Positions 1 through 6,019 of a stretch of 11,628 nt of DNA are shown one piece after another. Source of the DNA: Myxococcales bacterium. Lineage in GTDB: Bacteria > Myxococcota > Myxococcia > Myxococcales > Myxococcaceae. The notes under the pieces are model-generated. The model ran no database searches. It was not told the DNA's origin and saw nothing but the letters and a program-made list of their open reading frames with translations. Positions within the stretch are counted from its first letter, which is position 1. Each line of letters opens with the position of its first letter. The stretch spans positions 1 to 11,628 of the forward strand of contig VFKJ01000787.1 of assembly GCA_009885595.1 (NCBI GenBank), written 5' to 3'. Made by a program: the position numbers and the translations under genes.

Positions 1-392
1 CGAAGATGTGGGGCGAAGAGGTGCTGCGCGCGCGCACCCAGGTGGTGGAGGGGTTTCTCGTGGTGTGGACCGGGCTGCAGCGGCACCCCGAGCGCGAGGC
101 GGCCTTCGGCCCGTGGATCGAGCGGCTGCTCGATTTTCCAAAGCAGGCCGGCACGCCGGACCGGCTCAACATGACCCTGTTCGCGTTGATGGGCTTCGTG
201 GCGGCGGATCCTCAAGGGTACGTCGCCGCGCTCGGCGTGGAACGGCACCGCATCGGGGGGCATGAGCTGCGGGCGCTGCCGGTGGTCGCGCCTCCGGGGC
301 CGACTGAGGCCGCGCTCACGTACACCCTGAATTTTCAGAGTTGGGCTCGCGTGACTGAGGGGATCGCCAGGGTCGTCAGCAGCTTTGGTTAG
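1..392 (+). CDS. Hypothetical protein, C-terminal part (5' end outside the window)
   Basis: The reading frame is open from the first base of the window (first full codon at base 3) to a TAG at 390-392. An ATG lies at base 6, but no ribosome binding site can be judged there, so the gene probably begins upstream; from that ATG it would give 128 residues. I do not recognise the family. The visible part looks mainly alpha-helical and soluble, with Trp-rich and Arg-rich stretches (for example VVWTGLQRHPERE near residues 19-31) and a basic segment, GVERHRIGGHELRALP, near 77-92. No signal peptide, membrane segment or catalytic motif is visible. It converges on the cytochrome gene on the other strand. 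Codon use is GC-rich at third positions like its neighbours, which supports real coding. Function unknown. Confidence 0.6.
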   Translation, partial: KMWGEEVLRARTQVVEGFLVVWTGLQRHPEREAAFGPWIERLLDFPKQAGTPDRLNMTLFALMGFVAADPQGYVAALGVERHRIGGHELRALPVVAPPGPTEAALTYTLNFQSWARVTEGIARVVSSFG

Positions 393-445
393 CCCTCTCC
401 CCGACCTCCTGAGCGGAGTCGAAGGATCCCCCGCGGGGGAGAGGG
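393..445. repeat. Intergenic hairpin with an embedded CCTGAGCGGAGTCGAAGG motif
   Basis: CCCTCTCCCC at 393-402 pairs perfectly with GGGGAGAGGG at 436-445, a 10-bp stem around a 33-base loop. The loop carries CCTGAGCGGAGTCGAAGG (408-425) and a C-run/G-run pair near 426-439. The hairpin starts at the base after the upstream stop codon and takes up most of the 66-base gap between two convergent genes, so a bidirectional terminator or a REP-like dispersed element is likely. No T-run follows on either strand, so classic intrinsic termination is not clearly supported. From memory, close variants of the inner motif recur in intergenic regions of many unrelated bacteria; this could not be checked here. 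Confidence 0.55.
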
Positions 446-458
446 AGACAGGGGAGGC

Positions 459-1967
459 TCATTTCTGGTGGGCGTGGCCCGGCCCGAGAATCTTTTCCAC
501 GTACTGATCGAAGTCGAAGTTCGGCGAGTTCTCGCGATCGTGACAGCCCTTGCACGTCTTCGCCTCGACGAAGCGCGCGATGCTGCCCGGGGTCGGGTTC
601 GTCGAGTGCGCATCGCCCGGCCCGTGGCACGACTCGCAGCCCACCTCTTCGCGCCCCGCGGTCACGTCGATCCGGCACACGCCCTGCGGCTGCTGCCACC
701 CGGTGACGTGACAACCGACGCAGTCGAGGTGGTGCTGCTTCCCGTCCTGCACCAGGGTCGCGTACGCCTGCGCGTGCTTGGAGCCCTTGAACGTCGGCTC
801 CGACGCCGCATGACAGGTCAGGCACAGCGGCGAGCCCACGTAGCCGCGGGTCTCGGCCGTCGCCGGCGGGCACGACTTCCCATGTTCCTTCGCCCACGCG
901 AGGTTGATGAGGCCGACGTCGACGTCGTACGCCTTCTCCACCGCCAGCACCGTGGGGTTCTCGAGGAAGTTCGACTCGAGGGGAATGAAGCGCGCGGTGG
1001 CGGCGGCCTTGCCCTCGGGCACGGGCAGCGGCGTCTCTGCCAGCAGCTCGCGCCGGCCGATGATCTCTTCCAGCTTCGCCTTGCGCAGCGCCTTGAGCTC
1101 TTCCGCGAGCATCGGCTCGTTCACCTGCACGCGCAGCAGCTCGATCCGTTGATCGAGCGCGTACAGCTCGCGGTCCCGCTCTCCGTCACCGCGCAGCCAC
1201 TCCACCTTGCCGCCGTCGTGCAGGGACACGTCGACGCGCAGCAGCGAGCGGCCCTTGCTCTGCACCTGCGCCACCTTCGTCGCGCCGCCAGCCAGCTTGC
1301 TCTCTTCCGACGAGAAGGCGTCCTTCGCGCGCGCGGACACGAACAGATCGACCGAGACGGCGTCGTGCGCCTCGCGCAGCAGCAGCTCGAAGGGCAGCGG
1401 CACCATCGCCACCACGAAGCGGGCGCCGGCCTTCCTCGCCTGCAGCGCGAGGCTCGTCGCCGCGACCGGGGTCGGCGCGTTGATCACCCCCACGCCATCG
1501 AGCACCTTGAACGCGCCGCTCGAGAGCTCGGGCAGCTGCAGGCCCTGGCGGAACTCCACGCCGCGCGCGTCATCGAGGGGCCCGGGGGCACGCAGGTCGA
1601 GCCCCATCGCCTTCCACGCCTGGGCCAGCGCCTTCGCCTTGCGCTCCTGCTGCGGCACCGCGGCCTCGGGAATGGGCGCTTCTGCGAACAGGCCATCGCC
1701 GCAGTCGAAGAAGTGCACCGCGTTCCCCGACTGGCGGGCCTCCGCGAGCTGGAACGCCGAGCGCGAGACCCCGCCGCGCATGTTCTCGGTGCAGCCGCAG
1801 GGCCCTAAGTACCCGCGGACCTCGGCGCTGAAGAACAGCGTCACTTTTTTCAAGGGGGCGGAGCTGGGCCTGGCCTCGCGCGTGGTGCAGCCGGCGAGCA
1901 ACAGCACCAGCACCAGTCTCAGCAGTTCACCAGATGATGCTCTCGACCAGCTCGTCGACCTTCTCAC
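459..1967 (-). CDS. Lipoprotein with degenerate metallophosphatase-like domain and C-terminal tetraheme cytochrome c domain
   Basis: Probably a periplasm-facing lipoprotein that carries electrons. With the GTG start at 1967 it is 502 residues. A hydrophobic stretch ends in a lipobox, LLAGC, with the lipidated Cys at 27. Residues about 43-250 resemble the N-terminal domain of UshA/5'-nucleotidase-type metallophosphatases: SAEVRGYLGPCGC (47-59) stands where TNDxHG is usual, and FFDCGDGLF (86-94) keeps the DxGD motif, but the NHE and GHxH ligand motifs are not seen. Residues about 265-311 are charged helix, possibly coiled coil. The C-terminus has four CxxCH heme c sites: CLTCH 382, CVGCH 416, CESCH 444 and CKGCH 472, spaced like cytochrome c554-type tetraheme domains. 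It overlaps the response regulator gene by 41 bases, so the two are probably co-translated. Other starts (ATG 2012, GTG 1913, or CTG near 1922-1925) cannot be excluded. The redox partner is unknown. Confidence 0.85.
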   Translation of the reverse strand: MRRSTSWSRASSGELLRLVLVLLLAGCTTREARPSSAPLKKVTLFFSAEVRGYLGPCGCTENMRGGVSRSAFQLAEARQSGNAVHFFDCGDGLFAEAPIPEAAVPQQERKAKALAQAWKAMGLDLRAPGPLDDARGVEFRQGLQLPELSSGAFKVLDGVGVINAPTPVAATSLALQARKAGARFVVAMVPLPFELLLREAHDAVSVDLFVSARAKDAFSSEESKLAGGATKVAQVQSKGRSLLRVDVSLHDGGKVEWLRGDGERDRELYALDQRIELLRVQVNEPMLAEELKALRKAKLEEIIGRRELLAETPLPVPEGKAAATARFIPLESNFLENPTVLAVEKAYDVDVGLINLAWAKEHGKSCPPATAETRGYVGSPLCLTCHAASEPTFKGSKHAQAYATLVQDGKQHHLDCVGCHVTGWQQPQGVCRIDVTAGREEVGCESCHGPGDAHSTNPTPGSIARFVEAKTCKGCHDRENSPNFDFDQYVEKILGPGHAHQK

Positions 1968-2343
1968 CCAGCGCCTCCAGGCCGTGCGACTTCGACAGAT
2001 AGCCGTCGGCACCCACCTGTCCGGCCAGCTTCTCGAGCTCTTCGTCGCCCAGCGAGCTGAACAGCACGATGGGGATGTCCTGCGTGTTGTATTCGTTCTT
2101 CAGGGTGCGGCAGATGTCGGCGCCGGTCGCCTCAGGCATGTGAATGTCCGTGAGGATGAGGTGCGGGTGGAATTCGCTGAGCAGCCGCTCGAACTCCATC
2201 AGCGTGGACGCTCCGCGAACGTCGTAGCCACGTTCCTCCAGCACGGCTTTCTCCATCTGCAGCGTGATCTCGCTGTCGTCGATGAGGAGGATTCGGCGCT
2301 TTTCCACGCGGGTGCTGATAGTAGGGTGCGCCCGATTTTCCAA
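1927..2343 (-). CDS. Receiver-only (CheY-like) response regulator
   Basis: A single REC domain of 138 residues with no output domain. The expected active-site residues are present: the acidic pair D22-D23 (LLIDDSE), phospho-acceptor D66 (LTDIHMPEATG), Ser at the switch position S96 (IVLFSS) and Lys K118 (YLSKSH). It is therefore probably phosphorylatable by a histidine kinase and acts by protein-protein contact, as CheY or Spo0F does. No partner kinase lies in the window. The start taken is TTG at 2343, with GAGGA 7 bases upstream (minus strand). A GTG at 2307 would give 126 residues and still keep the whole domain, but lacks a clear ribosome binding site. The 3' end overlaps the cytochrome lipoprotein gene by 41 bases, suggesting coupled translation and perhaps a shared process. 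Its start is only 12 bases from the divergent skp start. Confidence 0.88.
   Translation of the reverse strand: MENRAHPTISTRVEKRRILLIDDSEITLQMEKAVLEERGYDVRGASTLMEFERLLSEFHPHLILTDIHMPEATGADICRTLKNEYNTQDIPIVLFSSLGDEELEKLAGQVGADGYLSKSHGLEALGEKVDELVESIIW
1974..1978 (-). promoter_or_regulatory. Shine-Dalgarno GGAGG that decides the cytochrome start
   Basis: On the minus strand GGAGG lies 6 bases before the GTG at 1967-1965, inside the end of the response regulator gene. No ATG lies close to the lipobox, so this site is the main reason for choosing GTG 1967. It gives a signal peptide with several Arg residues followed by a hydrophobic core. Because it is also coding sequence (Leu-Glu-Ala), the match could be chance. 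Confidence 0.45.
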
Positions 2344-2355
2344 GAGGTCTTCCTC
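2344..2355. promoter_or_regulatory. 12-base divergent gap with opposed ribosome binding sites
   Basis: The gap between the regulator TTG (2343) and the skp ATG (2356) reads GAGGTCTTCCTC. The AGAGG at 2343-2347 serves skp, 8 bases before its ATG. On the other strand GAGGA (2355-2351) serves the regulator, 7 bases before TTG. GAGG and CCTC at its ends form a short inverted repeat. There is no room for a promoter here, so each gene's promoter must lie inside the opposing gene. No convincing -35/-10 pair was found; the only AT-leaning patch nearby is about 2313-2322. Confidence 0.5.
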
Positions 2356-2919
2356 ATGCGACGTGCCGTTCTTTCGACCTGCCTCCTTGCCTTTCTCGGG
2401 TCTTCCCCTGCCTTCGCGGACTTGAAGGTCGGCTACGTCGATCTCCAGCGGGCCTTGATGGAGGTGGGCGAAGGTCAGCAGGCCAAGGCCAGGCTCAAGG
2501 GCGAGATCGAGAAGAAGAAGGCCGAGTTCGAAGGCGAGCAGAAGAAGCTGCGCGAAGACGGCATGGTGCTCGACCGACAGGCGTCAGCCATGAGCGAGGA
2601 GGTGCGCATCGAGAAGATGAAGCAGCTCCAGGGCCGCATCATGTCGATCAGCGAGAAGGGCCAGAAGCTGCAGGTCGAGTTCGTGGAGAAGGAACGCACC
2701 GAGCTCAAGAAGATCTTCGATCGCATGGACCCGATCGTCGCCGCCATCGCCAGGCGCGAGGGGTTGGCGATGGTGTTCGAGAAGACCGACTCCGGCCTGG
2801 TGTTCGCCGAGTCGAACCTCGACGTCACCAACGAGCTGGTGCGCACCTACAACGAGAAACATCCGGTGAAGGGCAGCAAGCCCGCCGCGCCCGCGCCGAA
2901 GGACGCCCCCACGAAGTGA
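2356..2919 (+). CDS. skp: Periplasmic chaperone Skp (OmpH family)
   Basis: Skp is a trimeric periplasmic chaperone that holds unfolded outer-membrane proteins on their way to the BAM complex. This 187-residue protein has a Sec signal peptide (basic MRR, hydrophobic core, AFA at 19-21 followed by D22). The mature protein begins DLKVGYVDLQRAL, the typical OmpH opening. Residues about 40-125 are highly charged helix (KKKAEFEGEQKKLREDG), matching the Skp tentacles. LAMVFEKTDSGLVFAE near residues 136-151 returns to the beta-rich body, followed by DVTNELVRTYNEKHP. The Ala/Pro/Lys-rich C-terminal tail looks disordered. Length is close to the family norm (about 160-190). The start is ATG 2356 with AGAGG upstream; the frame is open far upstream, but that stretch is antisense to the regulator and is not coding. 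It is the first gene of the envelope operon, and its stop overlaps the lpxD start (GTGA). The usual upstream neighbour bamA is not present. Confidence 0.93.
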   Translation: MRRAVLSTCLLAFLGSSPAFADLKVGYVDLQRALMEVGEGQQAKARLKGEIEKKKAEFEGEQKKLREDGMVLDRQASAMSEEVRIEKMKQLQGRIMSISEKGQKLQVEFVEKERTELKKIFDRMDPIVAAIARREGLAMVFEKTDSGLVFAESNLDVTNELVRTYNEKHPVKGSKPAAPAPKDAPTK

Positions 2920-3959
2920 CGACCGCCTCAGAGCTCGCAGCCCTGGTGGGCGGCACCGTGGACGGAGACGGTTCGGCGCAGGTCACGGGCGTGGCCGGCC
3001 TCGAGCAGGCCCAGTTCGGCCAGCTCTCCTTCTACGGGAACCAGAGGTACAAGAAGGCGCTGGCGGCCACCAAAGCGTCGGTGGTGCTGGTGCCCGCTGA
3101 CGCCCCGCCTCGGCCAGCGGGCACGACGTACGTGGTGGTGCCTCACCCGCACCTCGCGTTCGCGCGCGTGGCGCAGAAGTTCCACCCCGCCAGGCGACAC
3201 CCGCCCGGCATCTCCGCCAAGGCGTCGGTGCACGAGAGCGCGAAGATCGATGCCACGGCCACCGTGATGGACTTCGTCACCGTGGGCCCCCGCACCACCG
3301 TGGGCGCGCGCGCCGTGCTCTTCCCCGGCGTGTACCTCGGCGAAGACGTGCGCATCGGAGAGGGCACCGTGCTCTCCGCCAACGTGGCGGTGATGGATCG
3401 CTGCAGCGTGGGCGCGCGCTGTCTGCTGCACCCCGGCGCGGTGATCGGCGCGGACGGCTTCGGCTTCGCGCTCGACCTGTCGGTGCCCGAGCACGTGAAG
3501 ATTCCCCAGGCCGGCATCGCGCGCGTGGAAGACGACGTGGAGATCGGCGCCTGTTCCTGTGTCGACCGCGCCACCACCGGCGAGACGGTGGTGGGCAAGG
3601 GCTCCAAGCTCGACAACCTGGTGCAGGTTGGCCACAACTGCACCGTCGGCCCGCTCTCGATTCTCTGCGCGCAGGTGGGGCTGGCTGGCTCCACTGAGCT
3701 GGGCAAGGGCGTGATGCTCGGCGGGCAGGCGGGCGCGGCCGGTCACCTGCGCATCGGCCATCTGGCGAAGATCGGCGCCCAGTCCGGGGTGATCAACGAC
3801 GTCGAAGACGGCGCCGCCGTGATGGGCGCGCCCAGCCTGCCCAGCCGCGAGTACATGCGCTCGTTCGCCGTGTTCGCGCGCCTGCCGGAGCTCCACCGCG
3901 AGCTGCGCGACCTGAAGAAACGCCTCGAGCTCCTGGAGAAGGGGAAGACCTCACCATGA
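2916..3959 (+). CDS. lpxD: UDP-3-O-(3-hydroxyacyl)glucosamine N-acyltransferase LpxD
   Basis: LpxD adds the second hydroxyacyl chain, from acyl-ACP, to the 2-amine of UDP-3-O-acylglucosamine, the third step of lipid A synthesis in the cytoplasm. The protein has 347 residues, the usual LpxD length. Residues about 1-95 form the uridine-binding N-terminal domain (LSFYGNQRYKKAL at 38-50, then VVVPHPHLAFA). Residues about 100-305 are hexapeptide repeats forming a left-handed beta helix (for example VTVGPRTTVGARAVLFPGV). The catalytic base is H240 in DNLVQVGHNC, matching E. coli H239. LCAQVGLAGSTELG and LGGQAGAAGHLRIG are family signatures. The C-terminal helix (RLPELHRELRDLKKRLELL) is the usual ACP-contacting extension. 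The GTG start overlaps the skp stop by 4 bases and the TGA overlaps the fabZ ATG in the same way, so translation is probably coupled through the row. Confidence 0.96.
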   Translation: MTTASELAALVGGTVDGDGSAQVTGVAGLEQAQFGQLSFYGNQRYKKALAATKASVVLVPADAPPRPAGTTYVVVPHPHLAFARVAQKFHPARRHPPGISAKASVHESAKIDATATVMDFVTVGPRTTVGARAVLFPGVYLGEDVRIGEGTVLSANVAVMDRCSVGARCLLHPGAVIGADGFGFALDLSVPEHVKIPQAGIARVEDDVEIGACSCVDRATTGETVVGKGSKLDNLVQVGHNCTVGPLSILCAQVGLAGSTELGKGVMLGGQAGAAGHLRIGHLAKIGAQSGVINDVEDGAAVMGAPSLPSREYMRSFAVFARLPELHRELRDLKKRLELLEKGKTSP

Positions 3960-4405
3960 TGGAAATTAAAGAGATTCAGAGCCTGCTGGCCCACCGCTAC
4001 CCCTTCCTGCTGGTGGACCGGGTGATCGAGCTCGAGACCGGCAAGAAGCTCATCGGGTACAAGAACGTCACCATCAACGAAGACTTCTTCAACGGCCATT
4101 TCCCCGGACACCCGGTGATGCCGGGCGTGCTCATTCTCGAGGCGCTGGCGCAGGCCTGCGCGCTCCTCGCGTACAAGAGCTCAGGCCTCGACCCGAAGGA
4201 CCTCGTCATCTACCTGATGGCCATCGACAACGCGAAGTTCCGCAAGCCCGTGGTGCCCGGCGATCGCCTCACCCTCACCGCAGAGGTGGTGCGCGTGAAG
4301 GGGGTCATCTGGAAGCAGCGCGGCGTGGCCACCGTCGACGGCCACGTCGTCGCCGAGGCCGACTTCCTCGCCACCGCGGTGAAGACGGGTGGGGTCGCGC
4401 CGTGA
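3956..4405 (+). CDS. fabZ: 3-hydroxyacyl-[ACP] dehydratase FabZ
   Basis: FabZ dehydrates beta-hydroxyacyl-ACP to trans-2-enoyl-ACP in fatty acid elongation and so competes with LpxA and LpxD for hydroxyacyl-ACP. Co-transcription with both may help balance phospholipid against lipid A, as in E. coli. The protein has 149 residues, a single hotdog fold. HRYPFLLVDRV (13-23) is the N-terminal signature. The catalytic pair is H48 in GHFPGHPVMPG and E62 in LILEALAQ, equivalent to E. coli H54 and E68. AKFRKPVVPGD and VWKQRG-like strands (here VIWKQRG) complete the fold. The start is ATG 3956, overlapping the lpxD stop (ATGA); a second ATG directly follows and could be used instead, removing one Met. 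The purine-rich AAGGGGAAG at 3939-3947 is the likely ribosome binding site. The stop overlaps the lpxA GTG by 4 bases. Confidence 0.96.
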   Translation: MMEIKEIQSLLAHRYPFLLVDRVIELETGKKLIGYKNVTINEDFFNGHFPGHPVMPGVLILEALAQACALLAYKSSGLDPKDLVIYLMAIDNAKFRKPVVPGDRLTLTAEVVRVKGVIWKQRGVATVDGHVVAEADFLATAVKTGGVAP

Positions 4406-5175
4406 GCATCCACCCCACGGCGATCGTCGCGAAGGGCGCGCAGCTTCACGAGACGGCGGAGATCGGCCCGTACGCGATCATCGGCGCGCAGGTGAGGATC
4501 GGTGCCGGCACCTCGGTCGGCCCGCACACCGTGATCGATGGCGACACCACCATCGGTGAGAAGAACCGCATCTTCCACCTCGCGTCGATCGGCGCGCCCC
4601 CGCAGGATCTGAAGTACGCGGGCGAGAACACCAGGCTCGTCATCGGCGACGAGAACCAGATCCGCGAGTTCACCACGCTGCACCTCGGCACCGCCGGTGG
4701 CGGCGGGGTGACGAAGATCGGCAGCAAGAACCTGTTCATGGCCTACGCGCACGTGGCGCACGACTGCATCGTCGGCAACGGCTGCGTGCTGGCGAACGCG
4801 GCCACCCTCGCAGGTCACGTCGAGGTGGGTGATCACTCCACCCTCGGCGGCCTGTCGGCGGTGCACCAGTTCACGCGCATCGGCAAGCACGCCTTCCTCG
4901 CCGGCGGCACCATGGCGGTGATGGACGTGCCCCCCTACTGCATCGCGCAGGGCGATCGCGCCGAGCTCGCCGGTCCCAACGTGGTCGGCCTCAAGCGCCA
5001 CGGGTACACCGACGAGCAGCAGACCCGCATCAAGGACGCGTACCGGGTGCTGTTCCGCTCGAAGATGGGCCTCAACGAGGCGCTCTCGCAGCTGCAGGCC
5101 GAGATGGGCCAGCACCCCGAGATCGCGCTGCTCCTCGAGTTCATCACCAACAGCAAGCGCGGCATCACCCGTTGA
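4402..5175 (+). CDS. lpxA: UDP-N-acetylglucosamine O-acyltransferase LpxA
   Basis: LpxA transfers a 3-hydroxyacyl chain from ACP to the 3-hydroxyl of UDP-GlcNAc, the first step of lipid A synthesis. The protein has 257 residues, close to E. coli LpxA (262). The beta-helix hexapeptides begin at IHPTAIVAKGAQL. Key residues align: H117 and catalytic H120 in AHVAHDC (E. coli H122 and H125), H139 in LAGHVEVG (E. coli H144) and H155 in AVHQF (E. coli H160). Gly168 falls at the position of E. coli G173, the hydrocarbon ruler; a small residue there fits longer acyl chains (C14-like) rather than the C10 selected by Met in Pseudomonas. DVPPYCIAQGDRA and GLKRHGY lead into the C-terminal helical domain. 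The GTG start overlaps the fabZ stop (GTGA). A 16-base gap precedes lpxI. Confidence 0.96.
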   Translation: MSIHPTAIVAKGAQLHETAEIGPYAIIGAQVRIGAGTSVGPHTVIDGDTTIGEKNRIFHLASIGAPPQDLKYAGENTRLVIGDENQIREFTTLHLGTAGGGGVTKIGSKNLFMAYAHVAHDCIVGNGCVLANAATLAGHVEVGDHSTLGGLSAVHQFTRIGKHAFLAGGTMAVMDVPPYCIAQGDRAELAGPNVVGLKRHGYTDEQQTRIKDAYRVLFRSKMGLNEALSQLQAEMGQHPEIALLLEFITNSKRGITR

Positions 5176-5191
5176 TTCCGTCGAGCCAACC

Positions 5192-6007
5192 GTGAAGTCC
5201 ATCGGCCTCATCGCCGGCAACGGCCGCCTCCCCTTCCTCTTCGCAGAGGCCGCGGCAGCTCAAGGGCTCACCGTGCACGCGGTCGCCTTCGAAGGCGAAG
5301 CCGACGACTCGCTCTCGAAACACGTCGCCTCACTGTCCTGGGTCAAGGTCGGCCAGGCCGCCGGCATCGTGCGAGCCCTCACCGCGCGCGGCGTGAACAA
5401 GGCAGTCATGGCCGGCGGCATCGGCCGCATCCGCTCCCTCACCCAGGCGCGCCCCGACCTGGGCATGCTCATGATCGCCGCCGGGCTGCGCAGCCTGCGT
5501 GACGACGAGCTCCTGCGCGCGGTGGCGAAGTACTTCGAGAGCAAGGGCGTGCAGATCGTCGCGCCCACCGACTACGTGAGGTCGGTGCTGGCCTGCGAAG
5601 GTCACCTCGCCGGGCCAAAGCTGACCGAGCGCCAGCGCCGCGACGTGGAGCTGGGCCGCGAGGTCGCCGCCGCGCTCGGCCGCGCCGACGTGGGCCAGAC
5701 GGTGGTGGTGAAGGACGGCGTGGTGTTGGCGGTCGAGGCGGTAGAAGGCACCGACGAGTGCATTCGCCGCGCGGGAAAGTTCGGGGGGCCGGGTGGGGTG
5801 GTGGTCAAGCGCTGCAAGCCCACGCAGGACCTCCGCTTCGATCTCCCGGCGGCCGGCCCGGTGACGCTCGAGGTGATGCGCGAGGCGGGCGCCACGGTGC
5901 TCGCGATCGAGGCGGGCAAGACCGTGCTGCTCGACGCCACCCTGCTGTTCTCAGACGCGGCCAAGCTCGGCTTCAGCGTGGTGGGCTTCCAAACAGCTTC
6001 GCCTTGA
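5192..6007 (+). CDS. lpxI: UDP-2,3-diacylglucosamine diphosphatase LpxI (DUF1009)
   Basis: LpxI hydrolyses UDP-2,3-diacylglucosamine to 2,3-diacylglucosamine 1-phosphate (lipid X) and UMP, the fourth step of lipid A synthesis. It replaces LpxH in alpha- and many delta-proteobacteria. The protein has 271 residues, within the family range. The N-terminal domain opens with SIGLIAGNGRLPFLFAEAA, the DUF1009 signature. KAVMAGGIGRI (70-80) and IAAGLRSLRDDELLRAV (95-111) follow. The C-terminal domain contains FGGPGGVVVKRCKPTQDLRFD (197-217), then LPAAGP; the conserved QDxRxD acidic residues (D213, D217) are candidates for the catalytic Asp known from Caulobacter LpxI (numbering not aligned here). The GTG start at 5192 lies 16 bases after the lpxA stop with only a weak ribosome binding site, so coupling to lpxA is likely. 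lpxB, a common next gene, does not follow; an OPT transporter does. Confidence 0.93.
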   Translation: MKSIGLIAGNGRLPFLFAEAAAAQGLTVHAVAFEGEADDSLSKHVASLSWVKVGQAAGIVRALTARGVNKAVMAGGIGRIRSLTQARPDLGMLMIAAGLRSLRDDELLRAVAKYFESKGVQIVAPTDYVRSVLACEGHLAGPKLTERQRRDVELGREVAAALGRADVGQTVVVKDGVVLAVEAVEGTDECIRRAGKFGGPGGVVVKRCKPTQDLRFDLPAAGPVTLEVMREAGATVLAIEAGKTVLLDATLLFSDAAKLGFSVVGFQTASP

Positions 6008-6019
6008 AGGGGAAGACCG

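Noticed and set aside
468..1808. Long open frame on the plus strand opposite the cytochrome gene
   Set aside because: The translation is Arg/Leu/Ala/His-rich with no motif. The minus strand carries four CxxCH sites and a lipobox, so this is a mirror frame kept open by high GC.
2294..2322. Possible sigma-70 promoter for skp using GATAGT (2317-2322) as -10
   Set aside because: The -35 position reads CGGCGC, far from consensus, and the match to the -10 is weak.
1207..2355. Open frame running into skp from upstream, suggesting a much longer N-terminus
   Set aside because: The extra residues are antisense to the regulator and cytochrome genes, while ATG 2356 has a ribosome binding site and begins a proper signal peptide.
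3236..3850. DNA repeat array suggested by the repetitive hexapeptide coding in lpxD and lpxA
   Set aside because: The periodicity is at protein level (beta-helix turns) and the bases are not repeated closely enough to be a DNA repeat.
2928..3896. 322-codon minus-strand frame opposite lpxD
   Set aside because: Composition follows from the hexapeptide-repeat coding on the other strand; no domain seen.
4210..5220. 336-codon minus-strand frame opposite fabZ and lpxA
   Set aside because: Same mirror effect; no motif and no ribosome binding site.
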